Part shown: positions 25,977 to 33,639 of the stretch, in pieces
How positions within the stretch are numbered: the stretch's first letter is position 1
Layout of the letters: each line of letters opens with the position of its first letter
Assembly: GCF_022414595.1 (NCBI RefSeq)
Contig: NZ_JADWYO010000024.1
Coordinates: forward strand, 20,068 to 84,067
DNA from: Streptomyces sp. MUM 203J
GTDB lineage: Bacteria; Actinomycetota; Actinomycetes; Streptomycetales; Streptomycetaceae
DNA: 64,000 nucleotides
Reading direction: 5' to 3'
Notes under the pieces: generated by a model
The model's database searches: none
The model's input: only the letters and a program-made list of their open reading frames with translations
What the model was told of the DNA's origin: nothing
Program-made: the position numbers and the translations under genes

Positions 25977-26879
25977 GTGAACCTCACCCTCGGCAGAGGC
26001 GCACGGCTGACCGCCGTCGCCGCCGCTCTGGTCACCGCCACCGCGCTCGCCACCCCCAGCGCCGGGGCGGACACCGCCGACACGGCCCGCGCCACCACCG
26101 CCGAACTGGCACGGGCCAGCGAGGCCGTCCTGGACGCCGACGTGCCGGGCACCGCCTGGTACACCGACGCCGAGTCCGGCAGGCTCGTCGTGACCGCCGA
26201 CTCGACCGTCCCGGCCGCCGAGCTCGCCAGGCTCAAGAAGGCGGCGGGGAACAAGGCGGGCGCCGTCGAGATCAAGCGCACGCCCGGGAAGCTCAACAAG
26301 CTCATCGCGGGCGGCCAGGCCATCTACGCGGGCGGCGGCGGCCGTTGCTCGCTCGGCTTCAACGTGCGCAGCCGCAGCGGGGCGTACTACGCCCTGACGG
26401 CCGGTCACTGCACCGACATCGCCGGCGCGTGGTACACGAACTCGTCCCAGACCTCGCCGCTGGGCAGCCGGGCCGGGTCCAGCTTCCCCGGCAACGACTA
26501 CGGCATCATCCGCCTGTCCAGCTCCTCCCTCGCGGACGGCCGGGTGTACCTGTACAACGGCGGTTACCGCGACATCACGTCCGCCGGGAACGCCTACGTC
26601 GGCCAGACCGTGCAGCGCAGCGGCTCCACCACCGGTCTGCACAGCGGCCGGGTCACCGGCCTCAACGCGACGGTCAACTACGGCGGCGGTGACGTCGTCC
26701 GCGGCCTCATCCAGACGAACGTCTGCGCCGAGCCCGGCGACAGCGGCGGCGCGCTGTTCGCCGGCAGCACGGCGCTCGGCCTGACCTCGGGCGGCAGCGG
26801 GAACTGCCGCAGCGGCGGTACGACGTTCTTCCAGCCGGTCACGGAGGCGCTGAACGCGTACGGCGTGAGCGTCTTCTAG
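25977..26879 (+). CDS. sprB: Streptogrisin B-like secreted serine protease
   Basis: Chymotrypsin-fold S1 peptidase precursor of 300 aa. GTG start after GGAGG. A signal peptide (about residues 1-30) and a propeptide of about 75 residues precede the mature enzyme. Maturation is expected at NKL/IAGG, giving an IAGGQAIYAGGG N-terminus like the ISGG start of SGPB. The triad is in LTAGHC, NDYGII and EPGDSGGAL, and the mature part follows SGPB closely (RCSLGFNVRS, NATVNYGGGDVV). It digests extracellular protein, typically during development. Confidence 0.93.
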   Translation: MNLTLGRGARLTAVAAALVTATALATPSAGADTADTARATTAELARASEAVLDADVPGTAWYTDAESGRLVVTADSTVPAAELARLKKAAGNKAGAVEIKRTPGKLNKLIAGGQAIYAGGGGRCSLGFNVRSRSGAYYALTAGHCTDIAGAWYTNSSQTSPLGSRAGSSFPGNDYGIIRLSSSSLADGRVYLYNGGYRDITSAGNAYVGQTVQRSGSTTGLHSGRVTGLNATVNYGGGDVVRGLIQTNVCAEPGDSGGALFAGSTALGLTSGGSGNCRSGGTTFFQPVTEALNAYGVSVF

Positions 26880-26940
26880 GCCCCGCGGCCGGGGACTCCG
26901 CGCCCGGGGCCCCGTACCGTGGCTCCGCCGATCGCCCTCG

Positions 26941-26976
26941 GTGGCCGGACGGGCTGAGATCAGCCCGTCCGGCCAC
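26941..26976. terminator. Bidirectional terminator between protease and flavodoxin genes
   Basis: A perfect 17-bp inverted repeat starting GTGGCCGGACGGGCTGA with a 2-nt centre lies between converging genes. Confidence 0.8.
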
Positions 26977-26984
26977 TGCGGCGC

Positions 26985-27485
26985 CTACCGCTCCTCCTCC
27001 CCCAGCTCCTCGGCGATGTGGTGCGCCCACGCCCGGACCCGCTGCATGTCCCGGTGGTCGCCCGCCTGCCCGTGCCGGGCCATCGCGCGGCCCAGGAAAC
27101 CCCCGGTGTCCGGGGAGAGGCTTCCGCCGAAGGTCACGTGCTCGCGCGCGTGCAGCCGCTCCATCTCCCGCGCGACCCCACGCACCGGCGGGATGTCCCC
27201 CTCGTCCGCCGAATCGTCGAGCGGGCCGCTGCTGAACAGCCACACCGGGCGGCGGCCCAGCGCCTGCGCGTTGCGGCGGGCGCAGCGCACGGCGTCGTGG
27301 TGCCAGTGCCCGGCGTAGAGGGCACCGCCGAGGACGACCGCGTCGTAGGCGTTGACGTCCACGACATCGTCGGCGGGGACGACGGCCGTGTGGTAGCCGT
27401 CCTCGTTCAGGGCTTCGGCGATCTCCTCGGCGATGCCCTCGGTGGCACCGTGCCTGCTGCCGTAGGTGACCAGGACGCGCTTCAT
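26985..27485 (-). CDS. Flavodoxin-domain protein (HemG-like)
   Basis: FMN-binding protein of 166 aa. The phosphate loop is VTYGSRHGATEGIAEEIAE at the N-terminus, followed by AYDAVVLGGALYAGHWHHDA and the FSSGPL strand. It resembles the flavodoxin/protoporphyrinogen oxidase HemG group. Such proteins carry electrons or reduce quinone-type substrates. It precedes an MFS exporter on the same strand, 117 bp away; a functional link is not evident. Confidence 0.85.
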   Translation of the reverse strand: MKRVLVTYGSRHGATEGIAEEIAEALNEDGYHTAVVPADDVVDVNAYDAVVLGGALYAGHWHHDAVRCARRNAQALGRRPVWLFSSGPLDDSADEGDIPPVRGVAREMERLHAREHVTFGGSLSPDTGGFLGRAMARHGQAGDHRDMQRVRAWAHHIAEELGEEER

Positions 27486-27602
27486 GACGCCTCCTCCACG
27501 GGTCGGGGTCTTACGTCTCCACGGTCTCGCGGCGGGGGCCCGGTGTCCTGGGGACGGTCGTCCCCCGTCGCGGGCCGAACGGCCTCACCGGGGCGCACCG
27601 CC

Positions 27603-29147
27603 TCAGCCCGGGCCGACACCGTTGCCCTTGAGCCGTTCGATGTCCGCCGGGCGCACCTGGATGACCAGCAGCGCGATGACCGCACCGATCGCCGCCGCGA
27701 TCGCCGCGGCGATGAACGCGGCCCCGACTCCGGCCGTGAGGACCTGGTCCGCCCAGGGGTCGGGCAGTTCGCCGGTGCGCTGGAAGCGCAGCAGCTCTGC
27801 GGGGGTGGCCCGGCCGAGGAACTCCGGGATCAGACGGGCCGCCTCGTGGGCGCTGGCCGTGCCGAAGACGGTGACCAGAATGGACAGGCCCAGGGAGCCG
27901 CCCACCTGCTGGGTGGCGTTGAGCAGCCCGGACGCCGCCCCGGTCTCGTCGGAGCGGACGTTCGACAGGGCCATCAGGGTCAGCGACACGAACTGCATGC
28001 CCATGCCGAAGCCCAGCACCAGCACGGGCCCGAGAATGCTGCCCGCGTAGGTGGAGTCCGCGTCCGACAGGGTGAGCCAGCCCAGCCCGGCCGCGGCGAA
28101 CAGCGCACCGGCGATCATGAACGGCTTGGGGCCGAACCGGGGCAGCAGCCGGGAGGCGACGCCGGCGCCGACCGCGATGATCGCGCTGACCGGCAGGAAC
28201 GCAAGCCCCGCTTGGAGCGGGCTGAAGTCCAGCACGTTCTGGACGAACAGCGTCAGGAAGAAGAACATGCCGAAGATCGCGGCGGCCAGACACAGCATCA
28301 TGCCGTAGGTGCCCGCGCGGTTGCGGTCGGTGAACATGTGCAGTGGGGTGATCGGCTGCCGGGAGCGCCGCTCCACCAGGACGAACGCCGAGAGGACGAC
28401 GGCCGATCCGGCGAACGACGCCAGGGTGAGCCCGTCCCGCCAGCCGTCCTGTGCGGCGCGGATGAACCCGTACACCAGGAGCACCATGCCGAGGGTGGAG
28501 GTGAGGGCACCGATCACGTCGAAGTGCCCGGAATGGCGCTCGGACTCGTGGATCCAGCGGGGCACCGCGAGCAGGATGAGCAGCCCGATCGGGACGTTGA
28601 CGAAGAGCACCCAGCGCCAGTTCAGCCACTCGACGAGCATGCCTCCGGCGAGCAGGCCGATGGCGCCGCCGCCCGCCGACACGGCCGCGAACACGCCGAA
28701 CGCCCGGTTCCGGTCGGGTCCTTCACGGAACGTGGTGCTGATGAGGGCCAGCGCCGTCGGGGAGGCGATCGCGCCGCCGACACCCTGGCAGGCGCGGGCG
28801 ATGAGCAACTGCGCCGAGTTCTGGGCGAGTCCGCCGAACAGCGAGGCGAGGACGAACAGCGCGATACCGATCATGAACATCCGGCGGCGGCCCAGGATGT
28901 CCCCGGTGCGGCCGCCGAGCAGCAGCAGCCCGCCGAAGGCGAGCGTGTAGGCGTTGATGACCCAGGACAGCCCGGCCGTCGAGAAGTCCAGTGCCCGCTG
29001 GATGTGCGGCAGGGCGATGTTGACGATCGTGATGTCCAGGACGACCATCAGCTGGCAGCTGGCGATGACCAGCAGGGCCATTCCGCTGCCGTCGCCTCGC
29101 TTCGGGGTGGCGGCCTGCGACACGGAAGTCGGTCGAGGCGTGGTCAT
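27603..29147 (-). CDS. MFS multidrug exporter, DHA2 (14-helix) type
   Basis: Membrane protein of 514 aa with about 14 hydrophobic segments. Motif A-like GGLLLLGGRTGDILGRRRMF and the drug:H+ antiporter segment ITIVNIALPHIQRAL are present. It should use the proton gradient to export drugs or metabolites. The natural substrate is unknown. It is not clustered with a biosynthetic gene cluster or dedicated repressor. Confidence 0.9.
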   Translation of the reverse strand: MTTPRPTSVSQAATPKRGDGSGMALLVIASCQLMVVLDITIVNIALPHIQRALDFSTAGLSWVINAYTLAFGGLLLLGGRTGDILGRRRMFMIGIALFVLASLFGGLAQNSAQLLIARACQGVGGAIASPTALALISTTFREGPDRNRAFGVFAAVSAGGGAIGLLAGGMLVEWLNWRWVLFVNVPIGLLILLAVPRWIHESERHSGHFDVIGALTSTLGMVLLVYGFIRAAQDGWRDGLTLASFAGSAVVLSAFVLVERRSRQPITPLHMFTDRNRAGTYGMMLCLAAAIFGMFFFLTLFVQNVLDFSPLQAGLAFLPVSAIIAVGAGVASRLLPRFGPKPFMIAGALFAAAGLGWLTLSDADSTYAGSILGPVLVLGFGMGMQFVSLTLMALSNVRSDETGAASGLLNATQQVGGSLGLSILVTVFGTASAHEAARLIPEFLGRATPAELLRFQRTGELPDPWADQVLTAGVGAAFIAAAIAAAIGAVIALLVIQVRPADIERLKGNGVGPG

Positions 29148-29228
29148 GGGACGAGGCCCGCGGAGGGGGCCGGTGGGCGGGACGGGCGCCCGCGCCCACC
29201 GTTCGACCGTAAGCCTGGTGCGGGACCG

Positions 29229-29915
29229 TCACCAGTCGATCAACGGCGGCCTGTCGTAGCAGGTGTAGGTGAAGACGGCGCTCGCGGTGTGCCGGGTGGG
29301 AGTGAGGATCTCCAGGTCGGCGCGGGCCGCGTACACGCCCTGGCCGCTGAACGTCCACTTCAGGTGGAGCCGGGCCTCTTCCTGGCCCCGGCGGACCCGC
29401 TCGCTGAGGACGGGGGACGTCGAGCCGTCGTTGCGGACCCAGCGGTAGGTGAGGGTGCCGGGGCGGCCGTCGGTCCGCACGACGCCGACGATGTCGGCGG
29501 TGCCGCCGCAGCCGCCGCCCGCGGGCGCCACGACGCCCCCGGTACGGGCGACGGCATCGCGGACGGCGACGGTGGGGCCGTACCGCTGCCAGGCGAGGAA
29601 GGCTAGGACGCAGAGGTAGACGAGGACGGGCAGGGTGTAGCGGCGCCACGCGGCGGGACGCCTCGGGGGCCGTGGCGGTGGCGGTGCCGGCGTGACCGGG
29701 GCGCGGGGCGGGACACCGGGGCCGAAGCGCAGCAGCGTCGTCGGCAGGGGCTTCGTGTCGTGCGGCCCCGGGGCGGGCGCCGGGCCCGGGCCCGTGGTGG
29801 GAAGGTCGGCGGGGGCCGGGCGCTGGATCCAGTGGCTGGCGAGTTCCGTCGCACTGTAGTCGGGATCGTCGGAGGGGTCGTCGTACGGGCCGGCGGCGGG
29901 GTCCCTCGGGGTCAT
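29229..29915 (-). CDS. Single-span membrane protein with extracellular beta domain, kinase partner
   Basis: Protein of 228 aa. The N-terminal about 100 cytoplasmic residues are Pro/Ala-rich; one transmembrane helix (YTLPVLVYLCVLAFLAW) leads to an exported domain with two cysteines (GGGCGGTADIV and FTYTCYD). That domain has the same order of strands as the C-terminal domain of the upstream kinase (LTYRWVRNDGSTSP versus LTVVLTWSTGDTATG). ATG overlaps the kinase stop by 4 bp. It looks like a kinase-less co-receptor; function unknown. Confidence 0.8.
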   Translation of the reverse strand: MTPRDPAAGPYDDPSDDPDYSATELASHWIQRPAPADLPTTGPGPAPAPGPHDTKPLPTTLLRFGPGVPPRAPVTPAPPPPRPPRRPAAWRRYTLPVLVYLCVLAFLAWQRYGPTVAVRDAVARTGGVVAPAGGGCGGTADIVGVVRTDGRPGTLTYRWVRNDGSTSPVLSERVRRGQEEARLHLKWTFSGQGVYAARADLEILTPTRHTASAVFTYTCYDRPPLIDW

Positions 29916-31720
29916 CGCAGGTCGCACCCCTGGGTCAGGAGTCGCGCGGAGGAGCCGCCGTCAGCCGACGCCGGGTCGGTCGCTGCACTGACGTGCCAGT
30001 AGCAGGCGGTTTTCTGGAAGGTGTGGTCCACGGTCAGGGTGTAGCGGGTGGCGCCGCTGCGCCGGAAGGTCCGGGTGGCCCCGTCCCGGTCGGCCGGTCC
30101 GGTGGCGGTGTCGCCGGTGGACCAGGTGAGGACGACGGTGAGGGGGCCGGTGCCGTCGGCGGCGATCTCGACGGTGGCGGTGGCGGTGGCGGGACCGGTC
30201 TGGCGGAAGCCGCTGACGGTGACGCCCTTGACGGCGGGCGGTGCGGTGGCGGGCGGGTCCTCCGGGGTCTTCGGGTCGGGGTCGCGCGACACCCCCGGGT
30301 CCTGCGGGCCGGTCGGCGGGGAGGGGCTGGGGGTACCCGGGGCGGGATCGCCGCCTCCCGGGTGCGGCGGTGCGAGGGAGGAGGGTCCGCCGGGTACGGC
30401 GGGGGACGGTCCGGGGCCGCCGGGGTCGGGGGTGGTGGGGTCGTGCGGATCGTGCGGGTCGTCGGGGGTCACCCCCGACGGGCCGGGGCTGCCCGGGCCG
30501 GGGGACGGGCTGCCCGGGACGTCCGGCGGGACCAGGCTCAGCGAAGGCGAAGGCGAGGGTGAAGGTGAAGGCGGGGAGGAGGGCGAGGGCGAGGTGGTGC
30601 CGGGCCCCGCATCGCCGTCCCCCTCCGGGTCGAGGCTGGTCGTGGCGGCGGCCAGCGGCGCGGTCCCGCCGCCCCCCGCCCCGGCGCCGGCGACGCCCTG
30701 GGTCAGCACCAGGATCAGCGCGAGGAGCAGCGCGCTCGCCGTGGCCGCCCCCGCCCCGGCCCCGCCCGGCAGCCAGGCCTTCCACCCGGCGCCCCCGTCG
30801 CCCTGCCCCAGCGAGGTGGACGCCAGGTCGGTGCTGGTCTCGGCGCGGTCCCCGGCGGTCGGGAACAGCAGCGGAAGCAGCGCCGCCAGCGAGGCGAGCC
30901 TGCCCCGGCCCCGCTCCTCCCAGTCGGGGCCGTACGCGGCCCCGGCCAGCAGCTCCAGTTCGCGGACGAACGCCGCAGCCTCCTGCGGCCGCTCCTCGGG
31001 GGCCTTGGCCATGCCGCTGCGGACGAGCGGGCGCAGCGGCTCCGGCACGCCGTCCTCGGGTACGGGCGAGTCGACATGGTGGACCGCCAGCTCGGCCAGG
31101 CTGTCGCCGGAGAACGGCTTGCGCCCGGTGAGGCACTCGTAGAACGTGGCGGTCGCGGCGTACACGTCGGCGGCGGGCGAGGCGGGTGCGCCGGACCACT
31201 GCTCGGGGGCCATGTAGGCGGGGGTTCCGGCGGCGGGCGCGTCGGCGCCGTGTCCCGTGGCGATGCCGAAGTCGACGAGCTTGGACGTGCCGTCGGCGGC
31301 GACCAGGACGTTCGCGGGTTTGTAGTCCCGGTGGACGACTCCGGCGGCGTGGGCGGCGGCGAGGCCGAGCAGGGATCCCTTGAGGATGGCGAGAGCGGCC
31401 TCGGGGCCGACGGGCCCCTGTTCCCGCAGCAGCTCGCGCAGGGCGAGTCCGTCGACCAGCTCCATCACGATGGCGGCGCCGTCAGGGCCCTCCACGTACT
31501 CGTAGAGCCGGGTGACGTACGGGGACTCCAGTGCGCCGAGCAGCCGGGCCTCGTCGCGGAAGGTGTGCAGGAAGTCCGCGTCGGAGCGGAGGTTCTCGCT
31601 CAGGTGTTTGACCGCGACGGGCACGCCGGTGGTGTCGTGGACGGCCCGGACGACGCGTCCGCTCGCGCCCGCGCCGAGTTCGCGGATTTCGGTGTAGCCG
31701 GGCACCGACCACGTGTCCAT
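29912..31720 (-). CDS. Transmembrane Ser/Thr protein kinase (PknB-like)
   Basis: Hanks-type kinase of 602 aa, ATG after GAGGAGG. The kinase domain (about residues 8-265) has the glycine loop ELGAGASGRVV, VAVKHL, the catalytic loop VVHRDYKPANVLV, and VDFGIATG. A transmembrane helix (ALLLALILVLTQGVAG) follows. An extracellular Pro/Ser/Gly-rich linker of over 100 residues leads to a beta-rich domain with cysteines near the C-terminus. There are no PASTA repeats. The overlapping next gene encodes a protein with a related ectodomain. Confidence 0.92.
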   Translation of the reverse strand: MDTWSVPGYTEIRELGAGASGRVVRAVHDTTGVPVAVKHLSENLRSDADFLHTFRDEARLLGALESPYVTRLYEYVEGPDGAAIVMELVDGLALRELLREQGPVGPEAALAILKGSLLGLAAAHAAGVVHRDYKPANVLVAADGTSKLVDFGIATGHGADAPAAGTPAYMAPEQWSGAPASPAADVYAATATFYECLTGRKPFSGDSLAELAVHHVDSPVPEDGVPEPLRPLVRSGMAKAPEERPQEAAAFVRELELLAGAAYGPDWEERGRGRLASLAALLPLLFPTAGDRAETSTDLASTSLGQGDGGAGWKAWLPGGAGAGAATASALLLALILVLTQGVAGAGAGGGGTAPLAAATTSLDPEGDGDAGPGTTSPSPSSPPSPSPSPSPSLSLVPPDVPGSPSPGPGSPGPSGVTPDDPHDPHDPTTPDPGGPGPSPAVPGGPSSLAPPHPGGGDPAPGTPSPSPPTGPQDPGVSRDPDPKTPEDPPATAPPAVKGVTVSGFRQTGPATATATVEIAADGTGPLTVVLTWSTGDTATGPADRDGATRTFRRSGATRYTLTVDHTFQKTACYWHVSAATDPASADGGSSARLLTQGCDLR

Positions 31721-31822
31721 CTGGCCTCCTCACCCCAGGGCGGCTGTCCAACTGAGGGACACATTTCCGCCACGACCGGTTCCCATCCGCAAGGGGGCGC
31801 ACCCCCTGCGGGCGGAATGCGC

Positions 31823-33547
31823 TCAGTGCGCGGGGCGCAGGAAACGGCGCAGCCGGGAGAGCGGCCAGGTGTTGATGACGTCGTCCTTGGAGAGCCAGCC
31901 GCGCTGGGCGGTGCCGACACCGTAGCGCAGGTAGGGCAGGTGGGTGGTGGCGTGGGCGTCGGAGTCGACGGCGAATCTCACCCCGTACCCCTTGGCCCTC
32001 AGGATGTGCTCGTCGTCGAGGTCGAGCCGCTCCGGGTGAGAGTTGATCTCCAGCGCCGTTCCGGTCCTCGCGCAGGCGGCGAAGATCTCGTCGAAGTCGG
32101 CGTCGATGGCGGGCCTTCTCCCGATGAGCCGGGTGGTGGGGTGGCCGAGGACCGAGACGTACGGGTTCTCGACAGCGCGCAGGATGCGCCGGGTGAGGGT
32201 GGCGCGGTCCTGGGTGAAGTGGGAGTGGACGGAGGCCACGCACAGGTCGAAGCCGGCGAGGAAGTCGTCGGGCCAGTCCAGTTCGCCGTCCGGGCCGATG
32301 TTGAGTTCGGTGCCGTGCAGCAGCCGCATGCCGTGGTGTTCGCGGTCGAGGGCGCGGACCTGTTCGCGCTGGGCGAGGACCTTCTCGGTGGTCATGCGCT
32401 GCATGGCGAGGCCCGGGGCGTGGTCGGTGACGGCGTAGTAGGAGTACCCGCGTGCGGCGGCGGCGGTGACCATCGCGTCGAGCGGGGCGGTTCCGTCGGT
32501 GAGGTCGGTGTGGGTGTGCAGGTCGCCCCGGATGTCCCGGTCGTCGAGGAGTTCGGGCAGGTCGCCGCGCAGCGCGGCGGCGATCTCGCCGCGGTCCTCG
32601 CGCAGCGGCGGCGGGATCCAGGGCAGGCCGAGGCAGGCGTAGACGTCCTCCTCGCGCTCCGAGGTGATCTTGCGGCCGCTCCTCGCGTGGAAGAGGCCGT
32701 ACTCGGAGAGCCTGAGGCCCTTGCGGACGGCGATCTCGCGGGTGCGGATGTTGTGCGCCTTGCTCCCCGTGAAGTACTGGAGGCCGGCGCCCCAGGAGGC
32801 CGGAGGCAGGACCCGCAGGTCGACCTGAAGGCCCTTGGCGGTGCGGACGGAGGTCTTCTTCTCGCCGTGGGCGATGACCTCGGCCGTGTACGGGAGTTCC
32901 GTGAGGGCGTCCATGAAGGGCCGGGCCCGGTCGGCCGCGACCAGGACGTCGATGTCCCCGATGGTCTCGCGCATCCGGCGCAGCGACCCGGCGTGCGCGC
33001 AGCGCTCGCAGCCGGGCAGCCGGGAGAGTTCCGCGACGACCTGTTCCGCGGCGTCCATGGCGGCGCTGACGAGGATCCGGCCCTCACCGGCCCGCTGCAT
33101 CAGGCGGATGCCGTGCAGGATGTTCGCCTCGGTCTTCTCTCCGAAGCCCTTCAGGTCGCGCAGCCGCCGGTGACGGATCGCGTCGAGCAGTTCGTCGACG
33201 GAGGTGATGCCGAGCTCCTGGTGCAGGACGAGGGCCTTCCTGGGACCGAGGGCGGGGACGGCGACGAGCTCGCGGACCCCTGCGGGGATCGCGGTGCGGG
33301 TGTCCTCGACTGCGGCGATCCGGCCGGTGCGCAGATATTCGATGATCTTCTCCGCGATGGACCGGCCGACGCCGGGGATCTCCTGGAGGCCCTCGGGACC
33401 GAGCGTGGCGATGTCGGCGGGGTGACCGCCGACGGAACGGGCGGCCTTCTCGTAGGCGCGTGCCTTGAAGGCGTCGCCACCGCTGATGGCGATGAGGTCC
33501 GCGTACTCCCGCAGCAGCGCCTCGACGTCGTCGTTGGCCCGGCTCAT
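31823..33547 (-). CDS. polX: PolX-type DNA polymerase/3'-5' exonuclease
   Basis: DNA repair protein of 574 aa. It begins with a helix-hairpin-helix region (about residues 1-130: LQEIPGVGRSIAEKI, LKGFGEKTEANIL). A family X nucleotidyltransferase palm follows with GSLRRMRETIGDIDVLV holding the metal-binding acids. The C-terminal PHP phosphoesterase domain (about 340-574) has GDLHTHTDLTDG, TDHAPG and DSDAHA. This matches bacterial PolX, which fills short gaps and proofreads in base-excision repair. Confidence 0.92.
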   Translation of the reverse strand: MSRANDDVEALLREYADLIAISGGDAFKARAYEKAARSVGGHPADIATLGPEGLQEIPGVGRSIAEKIIEYLRTGRIAAVEDTRTAIPAGVRELVAVPALGPRKALVLHQELGITSVDELLDAIRHRRLRDLKGFGEKTEANILHGIRLMQRAGEGRILVSAAMDAAEQVVAELSRLPGCERCAHAGSLRRMRETIGDIDVLVAADRARPFMDALTELPYTAEVIAHGEKKTSVRTAKGLQVDLRVLPPASWGAGLQYFTGSKAHNIRTREIAVRKGLRLSEYGLFHARSGRKITSEREEDVYACLGLPWIPPPLREDRGEIAAALRGDLPELLDDRDIRGDLHTHTDLTDGTAPLDAMVTAAAARGYSYYAVTDHAPGLAMQRMTTEKVLAQREQVRALDREHHGMRLLHGTELNIGPDGELDWPDDFLAGFDLCVASVHSHFTQDRATLTRRILRAVENPYVSVLGHPTTRLIGRRPAIDADFDEIFAACARTGTALEINSHPERLDLDDEHILRAKGYGVRFAVDSDAHATTHLPYLRYGVGTAQRGWLSKDDVINTWPLSRLRRFLRPAH

Positions 33548-33639
33548 GTCTCCAGGGTGCCCGGCGCCCGGTCCGGGCGCGCGGGGTGCGGGGTGCGCGC
33601 GGTCGCCGGGGTGATACGGCCGGTGCTAGAAAGGGGATT

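Noticed and set aside
27018..29606. Long open frame on the plus strand antisense to the MFS gene
   Set aside because: It is a high-GC shadow, rich in Gly/Arg/Gln/Asp/His, with no ribosome site or domain, lying opposite a clear transporter gene.
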